Shown: piece by piece, positions 44,715-53,383 of the stretch | Layout: each line of letters starts with the position of its first letter | Numbering within the stretch: position 1 is the stretch's first letter | Source: an uncultured Bacteroidia bacterium | Lineage (GTDB): Bacteria; Bacteroidota; Bacteroidia; Bacteroidales; F082 | Direction of reading: 5' to 3' | Assembly (NCBI GenBank): GCA_902770835.1 | Contig: CACXUM010000003.1 | Span: 50,069 to 114,068, forward strand | Length of the DNA: 64,000 nucleotides | The notes under the pieces: model-generated | The model's database searches: none | Seen by the model: only the letters and a program-made list of their open reading frames with translations | Told to the model about the DNA's origin: nothing | Position numbers and translations under genes: made by a program

Positions 44715-46403
44715 TTAAAAATCCATCCACCACACCTTAGTCTGCCTCGTGTCGCCGTGCGACATACGGGCAACTTGTTTGGTGTAGTTCTCATAATTGT
44801 ATTCGATTTCCTTCTGCGGATATTCCATGCGCATTGAAGTCAGTTTGGCGTGGTCGGTGGTGGTAGGTGTCGCATGGGTGCGGCGTGCTAATGCCCAAGC
44901 CTCCCACGGCTGGCGGAACAGGTTGAGCCAACGCTGCTCATAAATCATCTTCAGGTAGAACTCGGTGCTGCCATCGTATTCGGGATTCATCCACACGGCG
45001 TAGTTCATCACATTGGCTGCCATGTTGTTGCTCCATGCCCAAATATCCAAATTACCGATATAATTAGTGTATTGCGGATAGAAGAAGGTCCAGCGGTTGG
45101 TTTGGCCCGGAATGTGGGTCCAGAAGAGGAACGACTGATAGACGCCCGAGCGGATGGACTCGTCAGCATTGAGCAAAGGCGTGATGCCGCCGATGTTCCT
45201 CACCTCGATTTCAGCCTTCATAAACAGCACGTCAGCGTAGGTGACGAGGATTTGAGGCACATAACGCTCGTCGCGGGTCAGGTAGTAATTGAAGGGCGAG
45301 AAGAGGCACGATGGGCCTTTGAAGGTGTAGCTACCGTCGCGGCTTTGGGCGTAAGGCGAACCGCCCTCGGTGGGTGTTTCGAGGGTGCGAATCTGCGGAT
45401 AGGGCCGCCATGCGCCGTCTGGGAAACTGTCGTTCTTGTGGCTCGTGTCGAAGAAGAGGTAGGTGCGGTAATCGAAAATGCCGCTGCCGTCCATATCGTC
45501 GGTCGAGGAGAGGCAGCTCCAAATGGTTTCGCCCATGCGAAGGTGCTTGTGCTCGCGGAACGACCAGTTGACATCCCAATTGGTACCCAACACACTGGGC
45601 CACAAGCAAATGCCGCCACCCAAAGACACACCACCCGAAGCACTCATTTTTGTATAGATGAAGTTGTAAGCCTCAACCAACAAAGGTGTGGCATAATTGG
45701 GATCCTTGTCATACATGCGCAAGGCATGGCGCAAGATGAGCGAATTGGCAAACTCGGCCCAAAGGACATAGTCGTTATTCAAAAGCACATCGTAAGGCAA
45801 CTTGTAGTAATCGTTGCCACTGGCGGTGGTGATGGAGTCGGAATGAAGCAGGTCGCGTGCCTGCACCAACTCTTCCAAAAGCGACTTGTAGATGCTCTCC
45901 TGCGTGTCCCATTCGGGTTTCATGGTGGCCTGCGAAGAGGGATTCTCCCAGATTCGGCCCGCCTGAGAATAAGGCATGTCGCCGAAAATGTCGGTGACTT
46001 TGAAGGTCTGATAGGCCTTCATCACATTGAGTTGGGCGCGCACCTTGTCGCAAACGGCGGTATCACCTTTTTCCTCACCATAGGCATCGAGCCGTCTTTC
46101 CAACTCACGGATGTTGGACAGCATGAGGTAATAGTCCGACCAAACGTTGGAGGTTCCGATTTGGGAATTGCCCCACGACTCGGAGGTCAAGGCACCGAGT
46201 TCCGTTTCGGGATACCAGATTTCGTTTTGCAGGTAGAACTGCTCGTTCATGCTTTGCTGCAACGAACTCACCACGCCGTTAAACAAGGCCTCGATGGTCG
46301 TGCCCGTCGGCGAGAACGGGTCTTTGTTCATTTCTTCGAATTTCTTGGTGCAGGAAGCCAAGGCCAAGGCAACTGCACAAACTATCATGATATTTCTTTT
46401 CAT
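44715..46403 (-). CDS. SusD/RagB-family nutrient-binding outer-membrane lipoprotein
   Basis: 562 residues from ATG 46403 (MKRNIMIVCAVALALASC), a lipoprotein signal with Cys near 18; the upstream in-frame start at 46424 lies before the signal and is less likely. KKFEEMNKDPFSPTG and helical TPR-like regions (YQTFKVTDIFGDMPYSQAG, QVLVTYADVLFMKAEIEV) match the SusD-like group. The C-terminal ERWLNLFRQPWEAWALARRT is characteristic. It binds glycans or glycopeptides at the cell surface and passes them to the SusC-like transporter encoded 39 bp upstream. A secreted PNGase F-like protein follows, suggesting glycoprotein N-glycans as target. Confidence 0.92.
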   Translation of the reverse strand: MKRNIMIVCAVALALASCTKKFEEMNKDPFSPTGTTIEALFNGVVSSLQQSMNEQFYLQNEIWYPETELGALTSESWGNSQIGTSNVWSDYYLMLSNIRELERRLDAYGEEKGDTAVCDKVRAQLNVMKAYQTFKVTDIFGDMPYSQAGRIWENPSSQATMKPEWDTQESIYKSLLEELVQARDLLHSDSITTASGNDYYKLPYDVLLNNDYVLWAEFANSLILRHALRMYDKDPNYATPLLVEAYNFIYTKMSASGGVSLGGGICLWPSVLGTNWDVNWSFREHKHLRMGETIWSCLSSTDDMDGSGIFDYRTYLFFDTSHKNDSFPDGAWRPYPQIRTLETPTEGGSPYAQSRDGSYTFKGPSCLFSPFNYYLTRDERYVPQILVTYADVLFMKAEIEVRNIGGITPLLNADESIRSGVYQSFLFWTHIPGQTNRWTFFYPQYTNYIGNLDIWAWSNNMAANVMNYAVWMNPEYDGSTEFYLKMIYEQRWLNLFRQPWEAWALARRTHATPTTTDHAKLTSMRMEYPQKEIEYNYENYTKQVARMSHGDTRQTKVWWMDF

Positions 46404-46442
46404 AGTGGTATTCTTTTTTATCACAAAACCTTCAAAACTACT

Positions 46443-49400
46443 TTACAAACTGATTTTAAATGATAGCATAAACGACCGCGTTCCCGGATAGGAGGCATAC
46501 TCCAAGCCTTGGGCGTTGCCTGAGCCTTGAGTGCCTTCAGGGTTGATGTTGTCGGGCAGGGTCTTGTAGAAATAGAACAAGTCGCGGCCCACAAGCGAGA
46601 TGGAAGCCTGCTTGAAGAAGTTCTGCTTGTCCAAAAGTTTGCTCGGGAAGTCGTAGGTCAACGAAAGTTCGCGCATCTTGACCCAAGTGTTGTTCACAAT
46701 GCCCGGGGTGCTGAGGATGTTGCCCCAACCACCGAAGTTGGGCATATATTTATAAAGGTAATGCACCACATTCTCGTTTTGGTGCGCCTTGCCGGTTTCC
46801 GTATTGATGCAATAGCCGGGCAGGATAACGCCGTAGTTGCCCAACAGTTGGCCATTTTCGTAATAGGGCAGGCCATTGCCTTCGCGCTCATACAGCGTCT
46901 CAAGGCTTTGGCCAGTCTGCATGGCCACCACATAGGAGGCGCAATAAATCTGGCCGCCCAACTTCGCGTCAATCAAGGCGTAAAGCGACCAATTCTTATA
47001 GGAAGCCCGCAGGTTGATACCGCCCGTCACCAAAGGTGCGCAGTTGCCCACCGGCACACGGTTGTCGGTCTTCAGATAGGTGGTTCCCGTTTCGTTGAGC
47101 AATGGCATCGGTTTGCCGTTGGCATCGTAGAACGGACCAACGACGGAGCCATCGGGCATGGTGTATTCATAGACATAATCCCAGCCGTAGATTGTGCCAT
47201 ACTCCTCCCCTTCTTCAACCGCCACGGCAGGACCATTCGAGCCCCAAATTTCGGAAAGCGTGTACATATTGGCTCCCGAAAGGTCGACAATCTTGTTCTT
47301 GTTGCGGGCCAAGTTCAGGCCGACTTGCACGCCATAGTCCTTGCCCTGTGCGATGTCGTAGGTCATAATGGCCTCAATACCCTTGTTGGTCACCACGCCC
47401 GTGTTGATGGTCACGTTGTTGGCACCCGACGAGGGAGCGAGCGGCGAGGAAAGGATTTGGTCCCAACTGTAGATGTCGTAATAGGTGAAGTCCAAGTTGA
47501 ACCTTGCGCCCAAGCCCAAGTCGAAGCCCAACTCGTAGGAGCGTTGGCGTTGTGGTTTCAGTTCCAACGGCGGCACGGTGGAAGGCAAAGTGGCCGAAAG
47601 TTGGTGACCGAAGGAACTTGTATTATAGGTGTAAGTCAACTGGTAGGGTTCGGTATCGCTGGCGGTTTGTGCCCACGAACCTCTCAGTTTCAGGTAGTTG
47701 ACCGGTCCCCAATTCCAATTCTTGAAGGCCGAAGTCGGGACGAAACTCAAAGTGGCCGAAGGATAGAAATAGGAGTTGTTGTTGATGGGCAAGGTCGACG
47801 ACCAATCGTTGCGGCCCGTCACATCAAGGAACAACCAATCGCTATAACTGAGGTTGAAGAAGGCATACAACGAATTGACCTGCTTTTCCCACCTCGATTC
47901 GCCAAAGGTGCGCTCGGAGGCGTTGGAGTAGTTGTAAATCGTATAGAGATTGGCGTATGCCCAAGTGCCGGAGGTGCCGTTGATGCCATCGCGATAGCCG
48001 TAATATTGCTCGCCACCTGCCGAGAAACGCACATTGAACTTTGAGCCGAAAATCTTGTCCTTGTAAGCCGTAAGCAAGAAATCCATGTCGCGGGTCATCG
48101 AGCTTGACTTGCTCTTCGAGTAATAGCCACCCACCATGCCATCAATGGTGGTAGGCTTGTGCGTAGTGGTATAGTTGTCGGCGGTCCAGTCCAAAGCCAC
48201 TTTCGCACTCGCGGTTAGCCAGGGTGTGATGTCATACAGCAGGCGGATGGAGCCGTACATCTTGTCGCGGTTGAGGGTCGTGTTGTTGTTGTAGAAGGTC
48301 CAGAACGTGCTGCTGTAAATGTAGGGATAAGGATAGCCGTCAAACACGTTCATCGTGCCGTCCTCGTTCTCGAAGGTTGTGGTTTCAATACCTTGCCAAC
48401 TGCGCGGCCAACTGTAGAGCAAGCCTTTGTTGAAATTGCTGTTCGACTCACCAATTTCGGGCGAGTTGAGGCGGAAATAGTCCAAATAGGTGAAGGCCAC
48501 GTCGGCCTTGATTTTCTCCGACACATTAATTAATGTACCCACATTGACCGTGGTCTGCCGCAGGTTGCAGTTGTCGATGATGGCATCGGTGCGCGAGTCG
48601 GTGAACGACACGCGGACGCTACCGAAGTCGCCGGCGTTTTGGAAAGCGATGTTATGGTTCATCGTGTGGCCGTTCTTGAAGAGCATCTTCAGGTTGTCGG
48701 GCTGAGGAGAATATTTGCGAATCTTGCCATCCCACCAGAGGACGCTTTCACCGTTCATTGCGGGACCCCAACTTTGGGCACCGCCATAGTAGCCGAAAGT
48801 GGTGTTGGTGGGTTCGCCCGCCGGACCGTTGTCGACGCTATAAATATACGGAAATTCATACACTTGGTTGCCGTTTTCGTCGGTCATGCCTTCGATGGGT
48901 GTCAAAGTTGGCGTGCTGAAGGTGATGGGGCCGCATCCGCCGTATTTGTTCTGCACGGTGCGATACAAATAGGGCGTAGTCATCTTGAAACCAGCCGAAT
49001 AACTGATGCCGAGGCCGCGTTGTTTCGAGCCTTTCTTGGTGGTGATGAGCACCACGCCATTGCCGCCACGCGAGCCGTAAAGTGCCGCTGCCGTGGGGCC
49101 TTTCAGGATGTCGAGGCTCTCGATGTCCTCTTGGTTGATGTTGTTGAGGGCCGTACCCCAGTCGCGACCGCCGCTCCATTCGGTGAGGCCGCCTTCGTTG
49201 GTCATCGGAACGCCGTCCACCACGATAAGCGGCTGGTTGTCGCCGAAAATGCTGTTGTTACCACGGATGGTGATACGCGACGAGCCGCCGTCAACACCAT
49301 TCGGGTTGATGATTTGCACACCCGCCGAGCGACCGCTCAGGGCACTGATGACGCTTCCCGAGCCTGATTTGGCAATCAGTTCGCCCCCGATTTCCTCGGT

Positions 49401-49775
49401 GGCGTAGCCCAATTCGCGCTTCTGTCGCTTGATGCCCAAGGCCGTGACCACCACGTCGTCGAGCATCTGCGCATCCGCATCGAGAGTCACATTAATCTTG
49501 TTCTTGCCTTTGATGGCGATTTCCTTGGTTTTGTAGCCTACAAAACTGAAAATCAGCACATCTTGACTGTCGGCGTTGAGGGAATAGTTGCCGTCCATGT
49601 CGGTCACCGTTCCCGTCGAGGTGCCTTTCACCTGAATGGTGACGCCCGGCAATCCATAGCCGTCGTCGCTCGAAATCACCTTGCCGCTCACCGTAATCGT
49701 CTGCGCGAGAGCAGCCCACGGACACAGCAAGGCCAACAAAAAGAGAAAGAGTAAGGATTTTTTGTTCATACGCAT
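46443..49775 (-). CDS. SusC/RagA-family TonB-linked outer-membrane receptor
   Basis: 1110 residues from ATG 49775; the longer frame to 49892 would start upstream of the promoter. A signal peptide ends near [45 protein letters not shown] is the carboxypeptidase-regulatory-like domain. The plug includes [19 protein letters not shown], the family's usual TonB-box-like region, and [30 protein letters not shown]. The rest is a 22-strand barrel ending in a terminal beta-strand ([18 protein letters not shown]). It imports oligosaccharides with energy from TonB. SusD and a PNGase F-like gene follow. Confidence 0.95.
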   Translation of the reverse strand: [1110 protein letters not shown]

Positions 49776-49795
49776 AAAGTTTTGAATTAATGAGG

Positions 49796-49824
49796 CAAAA
49801 ATAGAAATTTTTCCCTTTGACAAA
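49796..49824 (-). promoter_or_regulatory. Promoter for the susC-susD-PNGase operon
   Basis: On the minus strand TTTG (49824-49821) and TATTTTTG (49803-49796) are 17 bp apart, ending 21 bp before the start codon at 49775. This position also rules out the longer susC reading frame. Confidence 0.6.
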
Positions 49825-49972
49825 AAAAAATCGAAGTGATTTGACAGATGTTGACAAAAAAGTTGCGAAACCGCCATTTCGGAAATGACCATTTCGCAAC
49901 TATGGAAACAGGGATGCCATGGTGCTTCGTCAAGCTCAACAACCTAACGACTGCCCTACAAGACAGAATCCA

Positions 49973-51109
49973 TCACTTCCCGCTCTTGCGCCTGTTGCAG
50001 TCGCGGCAGAGCATTTGGCAATTCTCGGCCACGGTTTTGCCTCCCAAATGCCACGGCGTGATGTGGTCGGCCTCCATTTGTGAGAGTTCAAAATGCTGCC
50101 CACAGTCGGCACAGAAACCCATTTGACGCTCGTATGCCGCCAATTTTTGCGCAGGAGTGAAAGCGCGAATGGACAAATATTTCTCCTTTCGTGTGAGAAT
50201 GTAAGGATAGATGCCCATCTTTTTGGTCACGTCGTCGTCGAGGATGAGGCGTTTCACCTCGTCGTCAACGGCTTTGAAATCAAACACTTGGTCTTTGTAT
50301 TGCTTGTAAAGCATACCCCAATCCACGCCCTTCATTATCTTTTTGCGCTCCTTGGTCGGGCGGAACGAAGTCTCAATCCAAGTGATGACCGACTGGAAGA
50401 ACTGCCACAGCGGGGCGGCGCTCGGGTCGTGCTGATGGTTGGACATATAGACCTCCACGTTACCGTCCGAAATCCAAGAGATGGCCGTTTCGAGATAGTC
50501 CTGACGAATGGCCGAACCCGTGAGGTAGTCACCCCCGATTTTGGCCGCTGGCGCACCGTTTTTGCTGAAATAACGTTTGGCATCGCTCACCCATGAGCCG
50601 GCATACACGGCATTGCGCAACTCTTGTTCGGTGAGTTCCTTGCCCGCTATGTTGATGGTGCGGAACCATTTCAGTTTCTCGCTGTCGGTGCCGCTGCAAA
50701 TGTAAACCTGCAACTCGTAGTTGAGGATTTGTTCCTGCTCGTCGGGCTGGAGGTTGTGGAAATAGCGGAAATTGAAGGCGAAGTCGCCGTTGACATATTG
50801 ACAGATGCTGATGGTGCGTTGCTGGCCGTCGATGATTTCGAAGGAGGCAACGCTTCCAAGCGTTACGCCATTGTCATCGCGACGCTCGGAAGCGTCGTCT
50901 ACTACGGCCCAATACATCACATTGAGCGGGAAGCCGTTGGTGAGCGTGTCGATGACCGCATCGCGTTCCTTCTCGCCATAGACGAATTCTCGTTGGTAGG
51001 GCGGGCGCACGTCGAGGCGACCACCGTAGGCGCGCACGCCGTTTTCGTTGTTGTCCGCGTAGCCTTTCGTCAGTTCGCGGACGGTGATTTTGTGGAGTTC
51101 TATGTTCAT
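49973..51109 (-). CDS. DUF262 and HNH endonuclease domain protein
   Basis: 378 residues from ATG 51109. The N-terminal DUF262 (GmrSD-like) domain has RPPYQREFVYGEKERDAVID and the Asp-Gly-Gln-Gln-Arg motif at 94-98. The C-terminal zinc-supported HNH domain (333-378) contains CADCGQHFEL, MEADHITPWHLGG and CRDCNRRK, with the catalytic His within DHITPWH. DUF262 proteins occur in modification-dependent (type IV) and other defence systems. An EcoRI-type adenine methyltransferase gene lies upstream on the same strand, so a restriction-modification or BREX-like role is plausible. A dispersed repeat separates the two genes. Confidence 0.85.
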   Translation of the reverse strand: MNIELHKITVRELTKGYADNNENGVRAYGGRLDVRPPYQREFVYGEKERDAVIDTLTNGFPLNVMYWAVVDDASERRDDNGVTLGSVASFEIIDGQQRTISICQYVNGDFAFNFRYFHNLQPDEQEQILNYELQVYICSGTDSEKLKWFRTINIAGKELTEQELRNAVYAGSWVSDAKRYFSKNGAPAAKIGGDYLTGSAIRQDYLETAISWISDGNVEVYMSNHQHDPSAAPLWQFFQSVITWIETSFRPTKERKKIMKGVDWGMLYKQYKDQVFDFKAVDDEVKRLILDDDVTKKMGIYPYILTRKEKYLSIRAFTPAQKLAAYERQMGFCADCGQHFELSQMEADHITPWHLGGKTVAENCQMLCRDCNRRKSGK

Positions 51110-51216
51110 ATATTTAGTGTTTGTTTGTGTTCCCCGACACTGCGCTGCGCTTGTATCGGGTTGATGTCGTTTCGCCCTTTCAGGGCTGAGCCTGGCGGAT
51201 GTTATTGTCGGCAGTC

Positions 51217-51265
51217 GGCAGGAGTTCACACCGCCTGCCTAATATCCTGCCGCCCCTACGGGGCT
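51217..51265 (+). repeat. GGCAGG...ACACCGCCTGCC...CCCCTACGGGGC dispersed repeat
   Basis: The 49-bp unit matches 58117-58165 with few differences. It contains GGCAGG/CCTGCC and CCCC-TA-CGGGG-like palindromes. Its 3' part supplies the last codon and stop (TAG on the minus strand, 51258-51256) of the methyltransferase gene. Confidence 0.85.
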
Positions 51266-52329
51266 ATGGCTTCCGCCGCCATCGATACGGGCAACTCGCC
51301 TATCTCGTAGGAAATCGGCTTTGGATTGGTTTGACGACGACGGATGAGGATTCTGCTGTAAACCCGTTTATTATTCAACACTGCACATCCGCCTCTATCT
51401 TCAATATGCGGAGTATAAGGAACAATCCCGTAAAATTTGTTCAATCTACTATTGCCAGCACATATTCCCAATATCTCAAACTGTTCAGGATTGTATTTAT
51501 CCATAAATGTAATCGGAACTCCCATAAATCCATCATAATCCATTGGAATGTCCGTTGTTTTATCTATATTGATGGCATCATAATTATCATATTTTGGATA
51601 ATCAATGGCATTGTATGTTTTGAAAAGAATCAAATCCTCGTGCCGTTTTTGGATTTCAAGGTTGGTGAACCAATTCACGCCAGAAACTCTAATCATACCT
51701 TCCCTATGGTCACTTGCGGTAGCCACATCTTCATACTTGCTGAAAAAGTGACCTGCACCTCCTTTGAAACCATACCCAAGCCATATCTTATTGTCTCTAA
51801 TCAGAGGAAAGAAATCCTTGTTCGTAATTGCGTTCTGATTACCAATGATAACAAACTTCTTCTCGTATTCCATCAACTGCGCCACATATTCCCGAAACAG
51901 CGAAAAAGGCGGATTAGTCACCACAATATCAGCCTCTTTCAGCAGTTCGATACACTCTTGGGAGCGGAAATCGCCGTCGCCTTTGAAGTAATGGATGCCG
52001 ATTTCCTCGGGGTCGGGCACACGGTTGCCGTTGCGGTCGCCAAAATACTCCAACCATATCGCCCTTTCCGAGTCGTTTTGGCTGAAAAGGTCGCGGTTTT
52101 GGTTCTTGTAGCAAGTGGTAATCAGTTTCTTAAGCCCCAACTGCTCGAAGTTGTAACTGAAATAATGGAAGAAGTTGCTCACGCGAGGGTCGTCGCAGTT
52201 GCAAAGCACCGTCTTGCCTTTGAAATGCGCCTTATAGTGCCTCAGTTCATTCTCAATATCAACAAGTTGAGTGTAAAATTCGTCTTTCTTTGCTTTGTTT
52301 GCCGCGTGTAGATTGATATTTCCTGCCAT
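51256..52329 (-). CDS. Adenine-specific DNA methyltransferase, EcoRI family
   Basis: 357 residues from ATG 52329 (MAGNINLHAANKAKKDEFYTQ), the usual start of EcoRI-type methyltransferases. TVLCNCDDPRVSNFFHYFSYNF is the SAM-binding region and Asn139-Pro-Pro-Phe142 in DIVVTNPPFSLF the catalytic motif of N6-adenine methylases. It should methylate adenine in a short DNA sequence. The last residues (SMAAEAIAP) are probably not ancestral: the stop codon lies inside a dispersed repeat. The gene has a long leader with two inverted repeats, suggesting regulation. The DUF262-HNH nuclease downstream may be its restriction partner. Confidence 0.88.
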   Translation of the reverse strand: MAGNINLHAANKAKKDEFYTQLVDIENELRHYKAHFKGKTVLCNCDDPRVSNFFHYFSYNFEQLGLKKLITTCYKNQNRDLFSQNDSERAIWLEYFGDRNGNRVPDPEEIGIHYFKGDGDFRSQECIELLKEADIVVTNPPFSLFREYVAQLMEYEKKFVIIGNQNAITNKDFFPLIRDNKIWLGYGFKGGAGHFFSKYEDVATASDHREGMIRVSGVNWFTNLEIQKRHEDLILFKTYNAIDYPKYDNYDAINIDKTTDIPMDYDGFMGVPITFMDKYNPEQFEILGICAGNSRLNKFYGIVPYTPHIEDRGGCAVLNNKRVYSRILIRRRQTNPKPISYEIGELPVSMAAEAIAP

Positions 52330-52332
52330 TTT

Positions 52333-52361
52333 GATTGATAGTTTTGCATCTACTATCAATC
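52333..52361 (-). promoter_or_regulatory. Perfect 10-bp inverted repeat at the methyltransferase start
   Basis: GATTGATAGT and ACTATCAATC flank a 9-bp loop. It ends 3 bp before the start codon. As RNA it would form a hairpin covering the ribosome-binding region; as DNA it could be an operator. Confidence 0.6.
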
Positions 52362-52380
52362 ACGGTAAATGCGTAAAAAA

Positions 52381-52450
52381 CGTGAGTTTCTTGCACATTC
52401 ACCAAGGCGACCTAGGAAATGGAACCTTTGCTTCTCCAAGAAAACTCACG
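52381..52450 (-). promoter_or_regulatory. Second inverted repeat in the methyltransferase leader
   Basis: CGTGAGTTTCTTG (52381-52393) and CAAGAAAACTCACG (52437-52450) are inverted copies with one extra base, 43 bp apart. They lie within the predicted untranslated leader between the -7 box at 52482 and the start codon at 52329. Confidence 0.55.
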
Positions 52451-52565
52451 CAAAGCGCGAGCATTTCTATCAATAGAGAAGCAAAGATAATTTCCCATTA
52501 CCTCCTTAAAATCGTTAGATTCGTTCTATTCCAAATAAAGTTTCCTAGGCTCTTCGGTGAACGTG
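52394..52565. repeat. Inverted pair around CCTAGGAAA in the gene-free stretch
   Basis: The stretch 52330-52754 has no supported gene. CACATTCACC...CCTAGGAAA (52394-52419) recurs inverted as TTTCCTAGG...GGTGAACGTG (52541-52565), about 20 of 26 positions matching by eye, with 121 bp between. This could be the ends of a small relic element. Confidence 0.5.
52482..52489 (-). promoter_or_regulatory. -7 box upstream of the methyltransferase leader
   Basis: On the minus strand it reads TATCTTTG (TAnnTTTG). It would give a leader of about 150 bases before ATG 52329. No clear -33 box. Confidence 0.45.
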
Positions 52566-52722
52566 AAACGATAGTCAATGCTTTGGTTTATGAATATGTC
52601 GTTGTTCGTCGTTGCGCTCAATGCGCTTCGGTCATTTCCTGTTTTGTTTGGTTAGACTTTCGTTTGTTGGGGGCAAAGTTAGTGAAAAAATGAAAAGACA
52701 AGGCTGGTTTGGCGGATTTTTG

Positions 52723-52730
52723 TAATTTTG
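52723..52730 (+). promoter_or_regulatory. -7 box for the PIN toxin-antitoxin operon
   Basis: TAATTTTG fits TAnnTTTG and ends 24 bp before ATG 52755. It overlaps the longer open frame beginning at 52728, which argues for the ATG at 52755. Confidence 0.5.
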
Positions 52731-52754
52731 CGGTTGAAAACAAAACAAATAGCT

Positions 52755-52964
52755 ATGCTGAATGCTGCAAACACACAAGGAATCTATCTGAATGTCCCCT
52801 CAACAGACTGGGTGCTTCTAAAGGAACTAATCCGAAAATTCGGCTGGCAGGCTGAGACTCGGGAACATCTGCTTGAAAGGTTTGTCAAAAGCCGTTCCCA
52901 AAAGGATTTGCTCTCCGATGAGGAGATTATGGAAGAAGTCAACGCTGTCAGATACGGGAAATGA
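52755..52964 (+). CDS. Putative antitoxin of a PIN-domain toxin-antitoxin pair
   Basis: 69 residues from ATG 52755. IYLNVPSTDWVLLKELIRKFGWQAE suggests a small DNA-binding or toxin-binding helical protein; DEEIMEEVNAVRYGK at the end is typical of antitoxins of PIN toxins in Bacteroidetes. Its stop overlaps the toxin start by 4 bp (ATGA), the classical coupled layout. It likely neutralises the PIN ribonuclease and represses the operon. Confidence 0.78.
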   Translation: MLNAANTQGIYLNVPSTDWVLLKELIRKFGWQAETREHLLERFVKSRSQKDLLSDEEIMEEVNAVRYGK

Positions 52965-53368
52965 AAATCATTCTTGATTGCAATATTTGGATTTCGTTCT
53001 TGATTGGCCACCAAGCCCAATGGATACAGCGCATTTTGACAGACTTGCGTTTCGATGTTTATGTTTGTGACGAGTTGCTTGAGGAAATCCACAGTGTCAG
53101 TTCACGTGACAAGATTCGCGCTCGGGTCAGTGATGAGGAATTGGACGATTTCTTCCGCATCATTTACGCTTTTTGCCGCATAGTGAAAATCGAGCAAAAA
53201 GCACAATCCGAAATCCGCGACCCTAAAGACTTGTATCTGCTTTCATTGGCAGAAAGCATTGGGGCGGATTTCGTCGTTTCAGGCGATGCCGACTTGCTCG
53301 ACCTAAAGCAGCACAAACAAACCAAGATGCTGAAACTCGCTGATTTTAAGAAACTTATGGATAATTAG
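52961..53368 (+). CDS. PIN-domain toxin (putative toxin-antitoxin component)
   Basis: 135 residues. KIILDCNIWISFLIG starts the PIN fold with Asp6; CDELLEEI carries an acidic residue, and RDPKDLYLLSLAESIGADFVVSGDADLL the remaining conserved Asp cluster and GD motif. PIN toxins are magnesium-dependent ribonucleases. It is encoded with its antitoxin by an ATGA overlap and converges on gpsA. Confidence 0.88.
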   Translation: MKIILDCNIWISFLIGHQAQWIQRILTDLRFDVYVCDELLEEIHSVSSRDKIRARVSDEELDDFFRIIYAFCRIVKIEQKAQSEIRDPKDLYLLSLAESIGADFVVSGDADLLDLKQHKQTKMLKLADFKKLMDN

Positions 53369-53383
53369 CATAAAACTTCTTAA

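Noticed and set aside
43272-48044. Long plus-strand open frames opposite the PNGase F-like, SusD and SusC genes (up to about 500 codons)
   Set aside because: They run antisense to well-supported genes in GC-biased third-position DNA, have no recognisable domains, and look like shadows.
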